From contig JACCSV010000276.1 of NCBI GenBank assembly GCA_013812805.1, positions 1 through 9,171 of the forward strand: a DNA stretch of 9,171 nucleotides. Direction: 5' to 3'. The translations under genes were made by a program, and so were the position numbers. This document shows positions 6,588 to 9,171 of the stretch, piece after piece. Under the pieces are notes generated by a model. The model saw nothing but the letters and a program-made list of their open reading frames with translations, was not told the origin of the DNA and ran no database searches. Origin of the DNA: Sphingomonas sp. Its GTDB lineage: Bacteria > Pseudomonadota > Alphaproteobacteria > Sphingomonadales > Sphingomonadaceae. The stretch's first letter is position 1. Each line of letters begins with the position of its first letter.

Positions 6588-8126
6588 TCAGCCGGCGTTC
6601 GGGATGGTCAGACACGACATTTCCTCGGCCGCCAGACCGCACGTCCACCCGCGCCACCAATTGTCGTTGGCGTCGCGGACTGCGCCGATATAACCGACGT
6701 CGGTGAAGAAGGCCGACAGGCCGGCCACGCTGGTGAACGGCACCCCACTCTCGTTCGAACCGTTGATGAACAGGTTGACGAGGGTCGATATGCCGTCGGC
6801 CGTGGTGTTCGGACCCGAGTTGAAGATCGCCGCAATCTGCGCCGCGGTGACATCGCTGTCGTCGACGAACGGAGTCGCGCAGTCGAAAAAGACGGATGCG
6901 AATCGCGGCGGCCCCTTTTCATCGGGCCCGGTCTCCTGGATGGTCGGTTGCTGGTCGATGTCGAGACATGCGGAGTTGGGCGCTACCATCGTCCCGTTGT
7001 ACATTGCCGCATCCATGCCGCCGCGCAGATGGATGAACGCATCTTCCTGCGGCGTCACAAAGGTCCAGTTGGAGATCAACCAGTCGGTCCGCGGAACGGC
7101 GTCCGTGGGTTTGTCGCTCGAGTCGCCCTCGACGACCTTGTCGCCGCCGGAGGCGCGCTGGATTACGATCGCAAACTGCGTCGCGCCCTTGTAGCCGGAG
7201 TCAACGTCGAACGAATCGTCGTCGTTGCCGGTCAGCACGATATAGTGCTGGTTCACTCGGCCGCCGAACCACTCGATGCCATCGTCGGAGCTATTGTGAA
7301 CCTGGACGTGGTCGATGATCGTGCCGGAGCCGACGCCCGCAAGCGTGATCCCGTTGAGCTCGTTGTTGGTATCGACCTTGAAGCCCGAGTAGCGGATCTG
7401 AAGGTACTGGAGCCGGCCCGAGGTGTCATTCGGCGACGCGCCCCCGTAGATCGAACCGGAGGTGCCTTCGACTGGAGCCTGGCACTGAATCGTGCCGCCG
7501 GTCGCACCCGCGTCGGCGCAGTCGGAGATCGGCGCACGCCCTAGCATGACGAGGCCGCCCCACTGGCCGATCGAGTCGGCGTTGACGTCGCCGACGACGT
7601 TGTTGCGGCTAGTCATCACCACCGGCCTGGAAGCGTTGCCGTCGACGATCAGCTGCGAGCCGCGGTTGACGACCAGGAAGTCGGCTCCCGATGCGCCAAA
7701 CAGAGTGACTCCGGCATCGAGGGTCAGCACGCCGGGCTGAGCACCGGGGTTGACGTTGCCCGGATCCGCGCCCTGATCGTCGCCAACCTGCACCTTTCCG
7801 GACAAGGAGTAGATGGTGCCGGCGAGGTTTTGTAGGCGAAGCCCACCGCGGATCGTGCCAGAAACTTGGCATACCCGGCGCACATCGCTGGTGCCGCCGC
7901 CAATGCCGATGGTGCCCACGTCGGCAGTGCCAGAGGGGCAGTCCGCCGCCGGCTGACCCACACCCGGCGTGGGGGTTGGGGTCGGAGTGGGCGTCGGGGT
8001 CGGCGTCGGGACGACGATTACGCCCTCGCCCGGGGATGCTACATCGTCCGCCCCGTTGCACGCCGCGAGTGCGACGCTGGCGACGCTCACCAGCAGCGCG
8101 TCACGCACCACCTTGGAACTGTTCAT
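6588..8126 (-). CDS. Lipoprotein with Pro-Thr linker and right-handed beta-helix domain
   Basis: A 512-residue exported lipoprotein. The signal peptide runs through VRDALLVSVASVAL to the lipobox LAAC with acylated Cys23; the next residue is Asn, not the inner-membrane-retention Asp. A short acidic stretch and seven Pro-Thr pairs (40-53) form an extended tether. From about 85 to 390 the protein has repeated short turns such as GTIRGGLRLQNLAGTIYSLS, NELNGITLAGVGSGT and HNSSDDGIEWFGG, consistent with a right-handed parallel beta-helix (pectin-lyase-like fold). The Asp-rich NDDDSFDVDSGYKG (301-314) is highly conserved in this group as I remember it and could bind Ca2+. Eight further cysteines (63, 86, 203, 215, 387, 416, 496, 505) suit disulfides in an extracytoplasmic protein. 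The start at 8126 has GGGGGAG 7 nt upstream; the longer frame from 8201 lacks this and would bury the signal peptide. I infer that it works with the receptor downstream, as a ligand-binding or surface accessory partner. No enzymatic residues can be named. Confidence 0.85.
   Translation of the reverse strand: MNSSKVVRDALLVSVASVALAACNGADDVASPGEGVIVVPTPTPTPTPTPTPTPGVGQPAADCPSGTADVGTIGIGGGTSDVRRVCQVSGTIRGGLRLQNLAGTIYSLSGKVQVGDDQGADPGNVNPGAQPGVLTLDAGVTLFGASGADFLVVNRGSQLIVDGNASRPVVMTSRNNVVGDVNADSIGQWGGLVMLGRAPISDCADAGATGGTIQCQAPVEGTSGSIYGGASPNDTSGRLQYLQIRYSGFKVDTNNELNGITLAGVGSGTIIDHVQVHNSSDDGIEWFGGRVNQHYIVLTGNDDDSFDVDSGYKGATQFAIVIQRASGGDKVVEGDSSDKPTDAVPRTDWLISNWTFVTPQEDAFIHLRGGMDAAMYNGTMVAPNSACLDIDQQPTIQETGPDEKGPPRFASVFFDCATPFVDDSDVTAAQIAAIFNSGPNTTADGISTLVNLFINGSNESGVPFTSVAGLSAFFTDVGYIGAVRDANDNWWRGWTCGLAAEEMSCLTIPNAG
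7965..8009 (-). repeat. Imperfect hexanucleotide repeat coding for (Pro-Thr)7-Pro
   Basis: Seven tandem CCN-ACN units plus one more CCG, with third positions varied (CCG/CCC/CCA and ACG/ACC/ACT). The codon variation argues for selection on the protein linker rather than a young slippage tract, although length change by slippage remains possible. It tethers the beta-helix domain away from the membrane anchor. Confidence 0.9.
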
Positions 8127-8133
8127 GAATTCA

Positions 8134-8140
8134 CTCCCCC
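8134..8140 (-). promoter_or_regulatory. Strong ribosome binding site deciding the lipoprotein start
   Basis: GGGGGAG on the minus strand, 7 nt before ATG 8126. It supports the start that places the lipobox at residue 23 and rules against the 25-residue N-terminal extension that the open frame would allow. Confidence 0.8.
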
Positions 8141-8207
8141 TTGGAGTCTCGCTGATGGATGAGAATCGAGCCAATTGACGTCCGGCGGATCTTGCTACCA
8201 AGGGTCC

Positions 8208-8262
8208 GTGACAGTCGTATGAGGCGATCGCGACGCTTCGATGACACGTCGAAGACCAGTCG
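8208..8262 (-). promoter_or_regulatory. Candidate operator: five in-phase 11-bp repeats upstream of the lipoprotein gene
   Basis: Read on the minus strand, five consecutive 11-bp blocks are CGACTGGTCTT, CGACGTGTCAT, CGAAGCGTCGC, GATCGCCTCAT and ACGACTGTCAC. The first three share CGA...GTC, and GTC (CTC once) recurs at the same place in all five. Direct repeats with an 11-bp period are the typical layout for tandem binding by OmpR/PhoB-family regulators, and such a regulator is encoded immediately upstream (its stop is 15 bp away). The array ends 82 bp before the lipoprotein ATG. Blocks 2-3 contain a 15-bp element (8231-8245) almost identical to one in the regulator's own promoter. A separate dyad CTTCGA/TCGAAG (8236-8241, 8249-8254) overlaps. 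I see no strong -10: CATACG or TCATAC near 8216-8221 sits at the spacing expected from the regulator promoter, but matches poorly. Confidence 0.55.
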
Positions 8263-8276
8263 CGAACGGCCGCGTT

Positions 8277-9008
8277 TTAATCGTCGAGGTCGGCGTCGAG
8301 CGCGTAGCCGATGCCGCGCACCTGCCGGATGAGGTTGGGCAGCCCGGTCGAGTTCAGCGCCCGGCGAAGTCGGACCACCCCAACCGTGACCGCGCCGTCA
8401 TCCAGCTTCTTGTCACCCCAGACCGCCTCGAGCAGTTCCTGGCGCGTGAAGACGACGGCCGGGTTCTCCATCAGATATTTGAGCAGCCGCATCTGCAGCG
8501 ACGACAGGCCGATTGAGGTGCCCGCCCGCCTGACCTTGTGCCGGCGAAGGTCCAGCTCGACGTCGGCATATTTCAGGATTTCGCTCGAAACGTCCTTCCT
8601 GATCCTGCGCTTCGCGGCCTCCAGCCGCGACGACAGTTCACGGCCGGTCTTCGGTTCCGCAAAACAATCGTCGGCACCTGCCTGGAACGCTTTGATGCGA
8701 AGCTCCTCGCGGTCATCGCGGGTGATGACGATGACAAACGCCAGGGCGAGCTCGTCGATCGACCGCAGCGCCGAGCATAGCTGGAGGCCCGCGCCTTCGT
8801 CTTCGCGGCAGTCGACGAGCAGCAGCTGCGGTCGCTCCTGGACGGCGGCAGCAACCGCTTGGGCGCCCGGGCTGCAAAAATGCAGGTCGAGGGCCGAATG
8901 CTCGAGATTGATCCGCAGCGGGTCCGCCGGCGAGACGTCGGAAATCAGCAATGCCCGGGTATCGGCATCGCCGAAATCCCCGCGGCCGACTTCGCTGTGC
9001 GCCAACAT
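8277..9008 (-). CDS. Orphan OmpR/PhoB-family response regulator with degenerate receiver
   Basis: A 243-residue cytoplasmic transcription factor. The N-terminal receiver (about 18-132) keeps the probable phosphoacceptor Asp66 (LLLVDC) and the switch Thr96 (VIVITRDD). However, the usual Asp-Asp metal pair after strand 1 reads Ser23-Asp24, and the near-invariant Lys of the 'KPF' turn is Glu118 (DDCFAEPKTGREL). The C-terminal winged helix (about 147-240) is canonical, with SSLQMRLLKYLMENPAVVFTR, the recognition helix DGAVTVGVVRLRRAL (204-218) and the wing VRGIGYAL (230-237). No histidine kinase is adjacent in the window. Control may therefore be independent of phosphorylation or use a distant kinase. 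ATG 9008 has GGTGGAG about 5 nt upstream. The gene precedes the lipoprotein gene in the same direction with a 150-bp gap that holds a candidate operator, so it is probably the local regulator; this is inference. Confidence 0.88.
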   Translation of the reverse strand: MLAHSEVGRGDFGDADTRALLISDVSPADPLRINLEHSALDLHFCSPGAQAVAAAVQERPQLLLVDCREDEGAGLQLCSALRSIDELALAFVIVITRDDREELRIKAFQAGADDCFAEPKTGRELSSRLEAAKRRIRKDVSSEILKYADVELDLRRHKVRRAGTSIGLSSLQMRLLKYLMENPAVVFTRQELLEAVWGDKKLDDGAVTVGVVRLRRALNSTGLPNLIRQVRGIGYALDADLDD

Positions 9009-9050
9009 CTGCTCTCCACCTCTGTCGAGTAGAAAGAGCGTAGACGCGTT

Positions 9051-9079
9051 ATTTTACACGCAAACGACGCCTCAATGAC
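9051..9079 (-). promoter_or_regulatory. Candidate promoter and operator of the response regulator gene
   Basis: On the minus strand the element GTCATTGAGGCGTCG (9079 to 9065) is followed after 8 nt by a -10-like TAAAAT (9056 to 9051), about 43 bp before the ATG at 9008. No good -35 is seen at the normal distance; the element occupies that region, as expected for a promoter that depends on an activator or is blocked by a repressor. GTCAT and GTCGT within it are 11 bp apart. It matches the element at 8231-8245 at 13 of 15 positions, suggesting autoregulation. Confidence 0.5.
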
Positions 9080-9107
9080 CGGACGGTTACATGAGGGCAC
9101 GCCGGGG

Positions 9108-9171
9108 TGGTAGCGGAGGAGGGACTTGAACCCCCGACACGCGGATTATGATTCCGCTGCTCTAACCAGCT
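9108..9171 (-). tRNA. tRNA-Met (CAU anticodon), elongator type, 5' end outside window
   Basis: Reading the minus strand from the right edge: part of the D arm (AGCTGGTTAGAGC), the anticodon arm GCGGA-ATCATAA-TCCGC with anticodon CAT, a short variable region, the T arm GGGGG-TTCAAGT-CCCTC, the 3' acceptor strand CTCCGCT, discriminator A, and encoded CCA (9108-9110). About 13 nt of the 5' side are missing. It lacks the three G-C pairs of the initiator anticodon stem, so it is elongator Met; a lysidine-modified tRNA-Ile2 also has CAT, but the body matches the usual alphaproteobacterial tRNA-Met as I remember it. Confidence 0.93.

Noticed and set aside
7965..8009. CRISPR-like or tandem DNA repeat
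   Set aside because: The repeats are codon-level Pro-Thr units inside a coding frame, with varied third positions and no spacers.
8236..8254. CTTCGA/TCGAAG inverted repeat as terminator of the regulator gene
   Set aside because: Only 6 bp of mixed GC stem with no T run on either side; more likely part of the operator or chance.
8208..8262. A classical Pho box
   Set aside because: Single half-sites (CTGTCAC, GTGTCAT) look right, but no two good half-sites lie next to each other at the 11-bp step. I treat the array as an operator for an OmpR/PhoB-type protein without naming PhoB.
9065..9171. tRNA-linked integrative element with attachment sites
   Set aside because: No integrase gene is in the window, and I found no second copy of the tRNA 3' end on the far side of the accessory genes.
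1..9171. Insertion sequences or transposase genes
   Set aside because: No transposase frame, terminal inverted repeats or target duplications were recognised, despite the gene remnant at 3465-3713.

Overview
The window comes from a GC-rich alphaproteobacterium, most likely a sphingomonad (Sphingomonadales). The grounds are the short prolyl-tRNA synthetase without an inserted editing domain followed directly by a LolC/LolE-type permease, the style of the TonB-dependent receptor and its partner lipoprotein, and an elongator tRNA-Met with genomically encoded CCA. Every gene I can support lies on the minus strand, so the biological order runs from right to left.

Right edge (9171 to 9108): the 3' part of tRNA-Met(CAU). 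Next (9079 to 8277): a promoter with a candidate operator and an orphan OmpR/PhoB-type response regulator whose receiver domain has lost the conserved lysine. Then (8262 to 6588): a 55-bp array of 11-bp-spaced half-sites, followed by a surface-type lipoprotein with a Pro-Thr linker and a right-handed beta-helix domain. 79 bp downstream of its stop lies a large TonB-dependent receptor (6508 to 3734). After the receptor is an 82-codon remnant of a type II secretion secretin (GspD-like) with no start codon, truncated at both ends (3713 to 3465). Its stop codon overlaps the Shine-Dalgarno of a secreted zinc-peptidase-like protein (3452 to 2658) whose HExxHxxGxxH signature reads QExxHxxGxxH. A rho-independent terminator (2638 to 2604) closes that unit.

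Left part: a poorly coding stretch (about 2276 to 2539) next to an orphan plus-strand hairpin terminator, then the housekeeping pair proS (forced TTG start) and lolC, coupled by an ATGA overlap. lolC runs off the left edge.

Working model (inference): the regulator, lipoprotein, receptor, secretin remnant and peptidase form one accessory outer-membrane/secretion locus. The best new evidence for a regulatory link is a 15-bp element, 13 of 15 bases identical, in front of both the regulator gene and the lipoprotein gene. In both places it sits inside 11-bp-periodic repeats, the spacing expected for tandem OmpR/PhoB-family binding. The secretin remnant suggests the locus descends from, or recombined with, a larger cluster in which a type II secretion system exported the lipoprotein. 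The substrate of the receptor is unknown.
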